From: Mycoplasmataceae bacterium
GTDB lineage: Bacteria; Bacillota_I; Bacilli_A; Mycoplasmatales; Mycoplasmoidaceae
NCBI GenBank assembly: GCA_031257095.1
Contig: JAIRPI010000020.1
Coordinates: 1 to 63,379, forward strand
Direction of reading: 5' to 3'
DNA length: 63,379 bases
Shown: in pieces, positions 53,603-63,379 of the stretch
How the letters are laid out: every line of letters starts with the position of its first letter
How positions within the stretch are numbered: the first letter of the stretch is position 1
Position numbers and translations under genes: made by a program
The notes under the pieces: model-generated
Seen by the model: only the letters and a program-made list of their open reading frames with translations
The model's database searches: none
What the model was told of the DNA's origin: nothing

Positions 53603-56600
53603 ATGGTCTATGCTTTGTTTATTAAAAAACAAGAAGAACACGACGTTGTTTCTAAATCATTATTCAATGATTTAAAAAACAACTTACAAATTAACAATCT
53701 AAAAGGTGTTAATACATATATTAAATATCTGGTCGGCAACATTTCTAAAAAAGTACTAGACATTGCAATAACAACTGTTTTTAGTGAACCACCAATTGAT
53801 ATTGTTTACCGTGACAAGATTAATTGCTCTAAAACCACATTTGCTTATTGCTTAATGCCTGGCCAATTTGATCAACGAGCCGAATCTGCCGTTCAATGTA
53901 TTAAATTAATTTCACCTAACACTAACCCAATTGTTAAAGCAGCAATCGTTGTTGAATTAGTTGGTAAGATTAGTAGCGCTGATTTAACGAAAGTTAAAAA
54001 TTATTTAATTAATAAAGTTGATTCAATTGAAACACCATTATTCTCAAAAAATATTAAAGAGCCAACTACTAAACCACAAGCGATCAAATATATTGCCAAT
54101 TTTAATAATTTTACAACACATGAAATAAAATTATTTCATAACAAAATGAATTTTGCCATGTCAATTGATGATTTAATTTTTACCCAAAAATATTTTCAAT
54201 CAATTAAGCGACAACCAACAGAAACTGAATTAAAAGTTATTGATACTTATTGATCCGATCATTGTCGTCACACAACGTTTGAATCTTGTATTGACAAAAT
54301 TGATATAGCAGAAGGTAAATATAATGCACCAATCATTAAAACATATCATGAATATCTAAACGATCGTCAACAAATTCATCATGATTTAAATAAAAAACCA
54401 ATTACCCTTATGGATTTAGCAACTATTGGTGCTAAATGGTTAAAAAAGAATGGTTATTTAACAAAACTAGATGTTTCTGATGAGAACAATGCTTGTTCAA
54501 TTAATGTTGATGTAGTAATTGGTGAACAAACAATCCCTTATTTGTTAATGTTTAAAAATGAAACCCATAATCACCCAACAGAAATAGAGCCGTTTGGTGG
54601 TGCGGCCACTTGTTTAGGTGGAGCAATTCGTGATCCGCTATCTGGTAGAGCTTATGTTTATCAAGCAATGCGTGTTACTGGTGCTGCTGATCCAACACTA
54701 CCAGTTAGTAAAACACTCCCTAATAAATTAGCCCAAAGAATAATTGTTAAAGAAGCGGCCCGTGGTTATAGCTCATATGGTAACCAAATTGGTTTAGCTA
54801 CGGGACAAGTAGATGAAGTTTATCATCAAGGATATGTTGCTAAACGACTAGAAGTAGGAGCAGTAATTGCTGCCACACCACGAACTAATGTTGTCCGTAA
54901 CAAACCAACAGTTGGTGATGTAGTTATTTTATTAGGTGGCAGAACAGGACGCGATGGCATTGGTGGTGCGACTGGTAGTTCAAAATCGCATACCACCAAA
55001 TCAGTAAATCAATGTGGTGCAGAAGTACAAAAAGGTAATGCGATATGTGAAAGAAAGATCCAACGCTTGTTTATTAATAAACAAGCAACAAGATTAATAA
55101 AGAAGTGTAATGATTTTGGTGCTGGCGGAGTTTGTGTAGCTATTGGAGAATTGTGTGACGGTTTAGATATTAATCTTGATGCTATTCCAAAAAAATATCA
55201 AGGGTTAAATGCTACTGAACTAGCGATTAGTGAATCACAAGAACGAATGGCGGTTGTTGTGAATGAAACTAATGTTAAATCATTTATTAAACTAGCTGAA
55301 AATGAAAATCTTGAAGCAACAATTGTTGCCAAAGTTACTAATACCAACCACTTAAAAATGTTTTTTAACAAAAAACTAGTTGTTGATTTGTCACGTGATT
55401 TTTTAAACACTAATGGCGTTAGACAACATGCGAATGTTAGTGTTAATAGAATAAATGATTTAGTGTCACCAGCCATTAAAGATGTAAAAAAGTATTGATT
55501 ATCTATGATGAGTGATCTTAATGTTTGTAGCAAACAAGGTTTGACACAAATGTTTGATGCTTCAATTGGAGCAAATACTGTATTGTGACCTTTAGGTGGT
55601 AAATATAAATTAACACCAACCGAGGGCATGGCAGCATTAATTCCTAGTTTTTGCCAAACACCATCTTCGACCGCTTCTTTAATGGCATATGGATTTAATC
55701 CATGCATTGGCGATTGAAGTTGTTTCCACATGGGGTATTATAGTGTCATTGAATCCATTAGCAAGATTGTTGCTATGGGTGGTAACTATCAAGACATCTA
55801 TTTATCATTACAAGAATATTTTCCTAAATTAAATAATGATCCATCAAAATGAGCAAAACCATTTGCGGCATTACTTGGTGCTTATCAAGCACAAAAACAA
55901 TTTAAAGTTGGTGCTATTGGCGGAAAGGATTCAATGTCAGGCACTTATGAAAATATTGAAGTTCCATCAACATTAATATCGTTCGCAACAACGACGGTTA
56001 ATCCTCAATTTGTTATTAGTCCCGAGTTTAAAGAGATTGGTTCAACCATTGTATTTATTAAACCTACTTATAAAAACGATTTAACAATTGATCATAATTT
56101 ATTAATTAAAAAATTTAATTGCATTACTAATAATATTCAAAGAAAACACATTATTAGTGCTTATACATTAAAACAATTTGGTATTGCTGAAGGTATTAGC
56201 AAAATGTGTTTTGGTAATAAATTAGGTTGTGTTGTTTATGGAATAAAGCCTGATGAATTATTTAAACAATATTATGGTGGATTCATATTAGAAGTTAAAG
56301 CCACTAAACTACTTAATCAGATTTTTAAAGGTATTAGTTACCAGATTATTGGCCAAGTCACAAATTCATCAGAGATTGTATTAAAAGATTTCAATATTGT
56401 ATTCCCTATTAATCAATTAATAGATTTATCAAATAAAAAATTAGCAACTATCTACAACTATGAAAACAAAGCAACCTCGGCAAATATTCCACAAATTATA
56501 ACACCAAATCACAGAAGAACTTTTTCAAAAAAAGTAGTTGAGCACCCATTAGTTGTTATTCCGGTATTCCCTGGAACTAATTGCGAATTTGATACGCAAA

Positions 56601-57343
56601 ATGCCTTTCTACGTTGCAAAGCAAAAGTTCAACAAGTATTGATTAGAAATCAAACTTCGCAAGACTTACTATCATCAATCGATGAATTAGCATCAGCAAT
56701 AAAACGTGCTAATATTTTAATGCTCCCTGGTGGTTTTAGTGCTGCCGATGAACCAGATGGTAGTGCTAAATTTATTGTAAATGTTTTTCATAATGAGAAA
56801 ATAAAAAAAGCAACGCATCATTTATTAGCTCACGATGGATTAATTTTAGGAATTTGCAATGGATTCCAAGCATTAATTAAGCTTGGTTTATTAACTCATG
56901 GTAAGATTACAAAGTTAAGTAATGATTCACCAACTTTAACTTACAATAAAATTCATCATCACGTTTCTGATATTGTAAGAACCAAAGTAGTTTGTAATAA
57001 ATCACCGTGATTAAGCCAAATAAATACCGGTACGATTGTTAATGTTGCTGTTTCACATGGTGAAGGTAATTTTGTTTGCTCACCATCAACATTAAAACAA
57101 TTAATTAAAAATGAACAAATTGCTTTGCAATATGTTGATATGGATGGTAATCCAACAAATCAACAACCATTTAATCCTAATGGTTCTGTTTGTGCGATTG
57201 AAGCCATAACAAGTGTTGATGGCAGAATTTTAGGAAAAATGGGCCATTGTGAAAGAATTGGCAAACATTTATACAAAAATGTTATTGGTGAATATGATCT
57301 TAAATTATTTGAAAGTGGTGTAAAATATTTTACGCACAAATAG
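53603..57343 (+). CDS. purL: Phosphoribosylformylglycinamidine synthase, single chain
   Basis: 1246 codons, seven or more Trp TGAs. Fourth purine step, FGAR to FGAM. N-terminal part, two AIRS-like halves (FKNETHNHPTEIEPFGGAATC in pieces; GAIGGKDSMSG), and a glutaminase with FPGTNCEFDTQNA and the nucleophile in GICNGFQAL, then SHGEGNF. The length fits the single-chain clade II of Firmicutes, not the split PurLQS form. 40 bp downstream of tRNA-Lys. Confidence 0.96.
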
Positions 57344-57348
57344 TTGTT

Positions 57349-58791
57349 TTATATTTGTATACCGTTTAATGAAAAACGTGATGATGTTAATACTTTAACT
57401 TCAACAATGTCACCAATCTTAGCAGTGCCATTAAAGTTTACCACCTTTCATTCAGGTGAATAACCTGTTAAAACATTCTTATTTTTTTTCGAAGCACCTT
57501 CGACTAATACTTTAACTGTTTTTCCAATGTATCGATCACAATTTCATTTAGCATATTTCCTTACTAATTCATTTAATTGTGCTAAACGCTTTTGTTTTGT
57601 TGCTAGACAAATTTTATCATCGATTTTTGCTGCGGGAGTGTCTTTTCTAGGCGAATAAATAAATGTATAAGCATTATCAAATTTTATTCGTTCATACATT
57701 TCAATTGTTTTAGCAAACTGTTCATCAGTTTCGTTGGGAAAGCCAACAATTAAATCTGTAGAAATTGATACTGAAGGTAATTTCTTTCTTAATTGATCAA
57801 TAATTTCATAATATTTATTAATATCCATTGTCCGATTCATCGCTTTAAGAATTTTTTCGTCACCTGATTGGATTGGTAAGTGAATTGCTGGCATAATGTT
57901 TTTATATTTTACCATGGCTACAATTATCTTTTCATCAAAATTTCATGGATTGCATGTCGTAAAACGTAAACGGGGAATTTTTGTTTTAGCGACATCAATA
58001 AGTAAGTCAACAAAAAAATAATCCTTATATAAATCAATGCCATAAGAATTTACATTTTGGCCAATTAAGGTAACTTCTTTATAACCATTAGCCATTAATT
58101 GCTTTACTTCGGCAATAATATCTTCCTTTTTACGACTTCGTAAACTACCTCTAACCATCGGCACCACACAATAAGAGCAAAATTTATCGCAACCATAAGT
58201 AATATTTACGAATGCCTTAACTGTGCTTGTGTGAGTTACTGGTAAGTCTTCATAAATTTTTCCTTCTTCAGAAAATACACAAAAATTACGTTTATTGTGT
58301 TCTAATGATAATAAAATTTCTGGCAACATATGAATATTGTGCGTACCAAACACAAAGTCCACATGTTTTGTTTGACTACGTAGTTGTTTTGCAACGTGTG
58401 GTTGTTGTACCATGCAACCACAAACACCAATTAAAACATCTTTCTTCTTTTTTGCATGTTTTAAATGGCCTAATTCTCCAAATACTTTTTGTTCTGCATT
58501 TTCTCTAATGGCGCATGTGTTAAGAATTATTAAATCAGCTTTAGTTTGGTCGTTAGTCAAGTCATATGAGCATTGCTTTAGTATACCGATGATAGTTTCA
58601 CTATCGCGAATATTTGCTTGACATCCATAAGTTTTAATATAAGCCAATTTATTTTCCCCTAATTTTTTTAATTGTGGTGTTAATTTAAAAATGGATTTAA
58701 TAATTTCAGCTTTTTTAAAAGAACGACGTTTTGCTTTTTTTTGATCAGGTAAAAAATATTTAGCAAACTTATGTTTGCTATGACTTATCAT
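57349..58791 (-). CDS. miaB: tRNA-2-methylthio-N6-dimethylallyladenosine synthase
   Basis: 480 codons, two Trp TGAs. Methylthiolates i6A37. N-terminal UPF0004 Cys in YGCQAN, NTCAIREN and GVCGCM; radical SAM GCDKFCSYCVVP; TRAM domain at the end (YIGKTVKVLVEG). Adds a basic ~45-residue N-terminal tail. Start directly follows the rpsU stop. Confidence 0.93.
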
Positions 58792-58965
58792 TTATGCGTA
58801 GCGTTTAGCTGTCTTAGCAGCTTCTTTTGACTTCTCTTTAGCTCGTAATCCAGGACGTAAATAATATTCATGACGTTTTGCGTCTTTGCGAGTTTCAGTA
58901 GTAATGCGACTAAAACGTCTAAAACCGTCCGCTACGTCGCCGTCCTTAATAATAACTTTAGCCAT
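58792..58965 (-). CDS. rpsU: Ribosomal protein S21
   Basis: 57 residues; MAKVIIKDGDVADGFRRFSR then RKDAKRHEYYLRPGLRAKEK. Small basic 30S protein. Its TAA is next to the miaB ATG. Confidence 0.94.
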   Translation of the reverse strand: MAKVIIKDGDVADGFRRFSRITTETRKDAKRHEYYLRPGLRAKEKSKEAAKTAKRYA

Positions 58966-59006
58966 ATATCATATTTTACAAAAAAATAAGATATTATAAT
59001 AAAGCA

Positions 59007-60122
59007 ATGATTAAAAATAATTTTTTGTTTGCCTTGATTTTATTATTTGGTGTTTGTGCAGCAATTGTTTTAATCTTATTTATAAAAAAGTTATTTTTTC
59101 GTTTCGTTTTGAAAAAACAACTTTATATTTTTCGTACCGATAGCATTAAAAGCATCACTAATATTGCCATGATTATTGCTACAGCCGTTGGTATCTTATT
59201 GATTTTGAGTATTTTAACTTCGGGGTTATTAGGCATACTCTTTCGCGCATATCCTGGATGACGGGCAGTCATCCAGAATATTCTTATTAAGTTGGGAGGT
59301 TTATTTTTTGGACCAATTATCGGGATGTTTGTTGGCGGAACAACCGATTTATTGTGTGTTTTTATGACTGGTGGTGTTTTTCATTATGGTTTTTTCTTGT
59401 GCTCAGTCTTTTATGGGGCATTGTCAGGGTTAGTTCACCTTGTTTTCTTTTCTTCGAAAAAACGCTTGCTTTTAACAAACATCATTTTTACAAGTTTAAT
59501 TAGTTTAATGTATGCTGGGAGCATTTACTTCCTTTTAACTCGTTCACAATTAGACAATGGTTATTCATTAACCATTTTAAATGTTAACATCCATTTAACT
59601 AATTGAGCAATGTGTCTTGTTGTTGGAGCGACATACGCAATCATATTATTAATTTGCTGAGTTGTTACGATTGTTTATTATCGTAAGAGTTTTTATAGTA
59701 TGCGTTATCGTATTTTTTATGATCCACATTTTTCTGTATATAACTCGGCTATTAGAAAGAAACTAAGTGATGGTGAAAACATTCAACAAACAGCCAATAA
59801 TCACTTAAAATGAATTACTAAAAACGCTAATAGTTGATTGCGTTTTAAGAAAATAATGAAAACGAGCGATTATGATTTGTATGATAATCCTCATAGCCGA
59901 ACACTCTCGTGTTTAGTGTTGATTTTATTGTGTATATTACTTTGTGATGGATGTGCAAGCACATTCTTACTACCTGTATTTGATTTTAAAATAAACCCTA
60001 GTATTGTTTATCCTTCGTGGATTGCACTTAGGGAATTAACCTTACCATTTATTATCGTTGTGAATGTTGTTGTTCTTTTCCCAACCTACCGACTATTGTC
60101 AGGGATAATTAAATATAATTAA
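59007..60122 (+). CDS. ECF transporter S-component-like membrane protein
   Basis: 371 codons, seven Trp TGAs. FFGPIIGMFVGGTTDLL and FHYGFFLCSVFYGALSGLV fit the substrate-binding (S) component of ECF vitamin transporters (gp..g..vG...D......f...f.....l.G...G). It has a longer N-terminus and a cytosolic loop near 245-300, so it is larger than most S components. Vitamin unknown. Four bases before gatC. Confidence 0.65.
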
Positions 60123-60126
60123 GTCT

Positions 60127-60405
60127 ATGCAAATTAGCCGTGAAGAACTTAAAAAATTAGCTAAGGATATATTAATTGATTTAACGGACGAAGAAGTTAA
60201 TAAGATATATCAAGCTTCTGTTAATTTGTGTGCATCGATTGATGTTTTTGAAAAACTTCATGTTGACCAATATCAACCAATGTATTATCCTTTTGATATT
60301 TCGCACCATTGATTACGTGAAGACGTTGTGCAAACTAACAACAATCCTAAAATCTATATTAAGAACGCTAAAGACAAAGACGATAATTACATTATTTTAA
60401 AATAG
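60127..60405 (+). CDS. gatC: Asp/Glu-tRNA amidotransferase subunit C
   Basis: 92 codons. MQISREELKKLAKDILIDLTDEEV, then YPFDISHHWLREDVVQ matches the GatC end (LReD). Helps fold GatA. One Trp TGA. Confidence 0.85.
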
Positions 60406-60407
60406 TT

Positions 60408-61814
60408 ATGCGATCATTAATATTGCAATTACATAATGATCTTAAAGAAAATAAAATAACTAAATTTGATTTATATAAAAAGTATTTTGCATTATGTAAA
60501 AGCGTTGATAGTACTAACTCAATGATAACATACATCGAACATGAGTCTAGTGAATTTTCAAGCCCAACAAATAATTTACTAGATGGCATCCCCTATGTGC
60601 TTAAAGATAATATTGATGTTGCTAATTATCCAACAACATCCGGTTCACAATTTCTTAGTGATTATATTTCCCCATATAGTGCTACAGTTTATCATTTGCT
60701 TCACAAACAAGGCGCAACATTAATTGGTAAAACCAACCTCGATGAATTTGGGATGGGTGGAACAGGGTGTTCTGGCTTAAACGGATATGTAAAAAATTTA
60801 CATAACCTTGATTTCACTACAGGCGGTTCATCTTCGGGTTCAGTTAATTTAGTTGGAGCAAAAATGATTCCTTTTTCACTTGGAACAGATACTGGTGACT
60901 CGGTACGACGACCTTCATCATTTTGTAATTCCGTTGGTTTTAAACCAACGTATGGGCTAATTTCTCGTTACGGCGTATCATCTTATATGCCATCACTTGA
61001 TACTGTGGGAGTAATTACTACATCAGTGTGTGATGCAGCGATTGTGTGTGATAGTATCTTTGGTTTTGATAAAAACGATTTCACTAGCCAAAATAGTGAA
61101 ATTAAAAATATCTATCAGAACCTTAAACCAATTCACAAAATCCGTATCGGTATTTTTAAAAATATTGAGCAATATCTTGATAAAGATGTTAAAGAAAGAT
61201 ATTTATCATTGCTTAACATTCTTAAAAAATATAATCACGAATTAGTTGAATTAAACATTAACGATGATACTTTGCAATTAATTGGCATTACTTATCGTAT
61301 TGTAAGCTACCATGTTGGTAGTAGTTGTTGATCTAATCTCACCGGTGTTCATTTTGGAAAAAAAGAAAACGGTGATACGTTTGAAGATATTGCAACAAAA
61401 TCAAGATCGAAATATATTGCTTTTGAAGCTAAAAAACGTTTTGTTTTTTATAAATATATAACGAATGGTGATAATTACGAACGTTTATTTGCCAAGGTTG
61501 ATAAAGTTCGTCGCCACTTAAGCGATTATTGGATTAATGAATTAAAAAAAGTTGATTGTCTTCTTTTTATGGGAGCATGTTGTACGGCTCCTAGTTATCA
61601 AGACGTAATTGATGGTAAAAGCAAATCCACATACAATGACGATTTGCAAATCTTAGCTAATTTTAGTGGTTCACCATCAATCACTATTCCATGTGGCTTT
61701 ATTAATAAAATGCCAATTGGTATAAACATTAATTGTTTACCATTTGCTGATCAACAATTATTAAATATTGCTTTAACATTAGAAGAAATTATTGATAAGG
61801 AGTTTGCATGCTAA
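60408..61814 (+). CDS. gatA: Asp/Glu-tRNA amidotransferase subunit A
   Basis: 468 codons. Amidase: VLKDNID (Lys), TTGGSSSGS and TDTGDSVRRP give the Ser-cisSer-Lys triad. Amidates Glu-tRNA-Gln. One Trp TGA. Overlaps gatB by 7 bases. Confidence 0.95.
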
Positions 61815-63238
61815 ATTTTGAAGCCACAATTGGTATTGAAGTGCACGTAGCGCTAAATACGAAAACAAAAATGTTTTCTGCTTCTCCTGTAAGTGCAACA
61901 AGTGAACCGAATACTAATATCAACGAAATTGACATGGGACTTCCTGGTGCACTACCAAGTCCAAATGTTGCAGCTTGCAAAAAAGCGATTATGCTTGCCC
62001 ATGCATTGAAAATGCAAATTGCGACAACATTATCATTTGACCGTAAAAATTACTTTTATTATGATTTACCCAAAGGTTACCAAATTACCCAACACGTTAA
62101 TCCCATTGGTAAGAATGGAGTTATTGATGTTGGTGGTTGTTTAGTCCATATTGAACAAATTCAATTAGAAGAAGATACCGCCAAGCAAATTGATGTATTT
62201 GGTAAACTCTGTTTAGATTACAATCGTAGTGGTGTGCCACTTATTGAAATTATTAGTAAACCAGATATGCATACAGCTGAAGAAGCATTAGCATATCTAA
62301 ACCAATTGCGTTTGATTTTAATTTATCTGGATATTTCTGATGCAAAAATGGAGAATGGCTCATTTCGTGCTGACATTAATGTTTCTGTTACATTACGTGG
62401 AGCAAAAACTTTAGGAACTAAAGTTGAAATTAAAAATATTAATTCTTTTAACAATATTAAAGATGCTATTAATTATGAAATAGAACGTCAACAAAAACAA
62501 TTATTGAATAATGAACTTATTACTCCTTCAACAAGAAGATGAGATGAAACAAAACACCAAACTATTTTCATGCGTGAAAAAACTACGCTTGTTGGCTACC
62601 ACTACTTCCCTGAACCTAATATTATGCCGATTGATATTCACGAACTTGTTGTTGCCATCACTAAAAAGGTGCCAGAGTTACCATCCGATGCACTTGCTTA
62701 TTTATTAAATAAGAATATTAATAAAATTATTGCCGAACAAATTGTTGATGATTTTAATCTATACAAATTATTTAAAATTGTTTTAGAAGCAACTAATTTA
62801 CCTAATCAGACAATTAATTGGGTAGTTAACGAATTGCCATTTTATTTAAAACAAAGCAACAAAGGGTATGATTCTTGTTCACCAACATTAGTCAATAACA
62901 TTATTGAATTAATCAAATTAATTGATAAACAAGAAATCAACAACAAACAAGCAAAAACTATTTTTGAAAAAATGTATAGTTCCAATGAATCACCAAAATC
63001 ATTAATAGAGAAATTAAATTTTAAGCAAATCACCGACCCAACAATCATTAGACAACATTTGACTAACATTATTAAACAAAACGCTTCAGTAGTAGCCACT
63101 TACAAACAAAACCCAACAAGAGTTGTGAAATTATTGATTGGTTTATTAATGAAAGAAACACAAGGTCAAGCAAATCCGATTGTTGCTAACGATGTATTAA
63201 TTGAATTAATTAACAGTTATAATAATTTTAATGAATAA
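61808..63238 (+). CDS. gatB: Asp/Glu-tRNA amidotransferase subunit B
   Basis: 476 codons. Kinase subunit: IGIEVHVALNTKTKMFS, FDRKNYFYYDLPKGYQITQ, and FRADINVSV; C-terminal YqeY-like tRNA-binding domain. One Trp TGA. Complete GatCAB implies Gln-tRNA is made from Glu-tRNA-Gln, so no GlnRS is needed. Confidence 0.96.
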
Positions 63239-63379
63239 GCAAATTGCTACTTCTGTTGCTATTTTAGTTGTTTTCATTATTGTATGATGATTCATTGCTT
63301 ATTTAATCGGTAATTGTTTATTCGGCGTTTTGATTGCTAGATTAAAAAAAATAAATTTGCATAAAGTTGGCTCAACAAA
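63231..63379 (+). CDS. plsY: Glycerol-3-phosphate acyltransferase PlsY, N-terminal part
   Basis: First ~50 codons; runs off the right edge. YLIGNCLFGVLIARLKKINLHKVGST matches PlsY's opening (YLiGSipfG.liar...DiR..GSgN), given here in two parts: YLIGNCLFGVLIAR and HKVGST. Two adjacent Trp TGAs. Overlaps gatB by 8 bases. Confidence 0.8.

Noticed and set aside
11814-57343. Apparent breakage of ileS, feoB, topA, metK, gatA, purL and others into pieces
   Set aside because: Every break is a TGA at a Trp position with the frame continuing; this is genetic code 4, not pseudogenes.
60888-60930. GatA active-site defect (GDS for GGS before the Ser)
   Set aside because: The residue before the nucleophile is not fixed in the amidase signature; Lys and both Ser are present.
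1-63379. CRISPR arrays, insertion sequences, rRNA operons, prophage
   Set aside because: No regular spacer repeats, transposase motifs, rRNA sequence or phage structural genes were seen.

Overview
The window is a dense, AT-rich stretch of chromosome from a wall-less bacterium (class Mollicutes). The main evidence is that in-frame TGA codons fall at conserved tryptophan positions in nearly every long gene (ileS, ftsH, topA, proS, purL, feoB, tuf), so TGA is read as Trp and all coordinates here were joined across those codons. Other signs fit: leaderless or very short-leader genes with a TATAAT box next to the ATG, lipobox lipoproteins, an archaeal/eukaryotic-type ProS, a GatCAB amidotransferase, and tiny intergenic gaps. 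Genus cannot be fixed from this sequence alone; EF-Tu and gene content suggest the Pneumoniae/Ureaplasma side of the class (inference).

Layout. 1-2.1 kb: 3' part of tilS, three tRNAs (Gln CTG, Glu CTC, Leu TAG), a PhoU-like gene and two adjacent PQ-loop membrane proteins. 2.2-9.8 kb: tdk, ligA, manA, a protease-like lipoprotein, ribF and a divergent pair of PAP2 phosphatase-like membrane proteins. 9.8-17.7 kb: ridA, purF, ileS, a LemA-like protein, ftsH, a PPC-domain protein. 17.8-22 kb: topA-trxA-membrane protein, flanked by inverted copies of a small coiled-coil gene that carry the same promoter-like element. 22-27.3 kb: tsaD-atpC diverging from metK, a DUF2130 nuclease-like gene, two four-helix membrane proteins, rnpB. 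27.3-33.7 kb: feoAB, a PTS EIIBC, two degenerate dehydroquinate-synthase/Fe-ADH-fold proteins. 33.7-37 kb: ABC-2 exporter with a large lipoprotein. 37-41.4 kb: tRNA-Thr, a metal-site-less RNase J-like protein, an FtsK-like protein with a broken P-loop, pflA. 41.7-44.1 kb: HEPN/Abi-type gene overlapping a Nudix gene, lipoprotein, tRNA-Arg. 44.1-46.9 kb: pseudouridine synthase and a three-gene operon of unknown function led by a helix-turn-helix protein. 47-53.6 kb: tuf, pgi, proS, dCMP deaminase, a trigger-factor C-domain-like gene, nagB, tRNA-Lys. 53.6-63.4 kb: single-chain purL, miaB-rpsU, an ECF S-component-like gene, gatC-gatA-gatB and the start of plsY.

How the genes work together. Most of the window is core housekeeping: translation (ileS, proS, tuf, gatCAB, tilS, tsaD, miaB, rpsU), DNA upkeep (ligA, topA), RNA processing (rnpB), glycolysis and sugar entry (PTS, pgi, manA, nagB), cofactors (ribF, metK), nucleotide salvage (tdk, dCMP deaminase), and iron uptake (feoAB). 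Two de novo purine genes, purF and full-length purL, are unusual for such a reduced genome. The most unusual material is: a roughly 30-bp promoter-like element used at three separate loci; the inverted paralog pair around topA; the three-gene operon at 45.05-46.85 kb; the overlapping HEPN-Nudix pair; and back-to-back pseudoenzyme versions of RNase J and FtsK.
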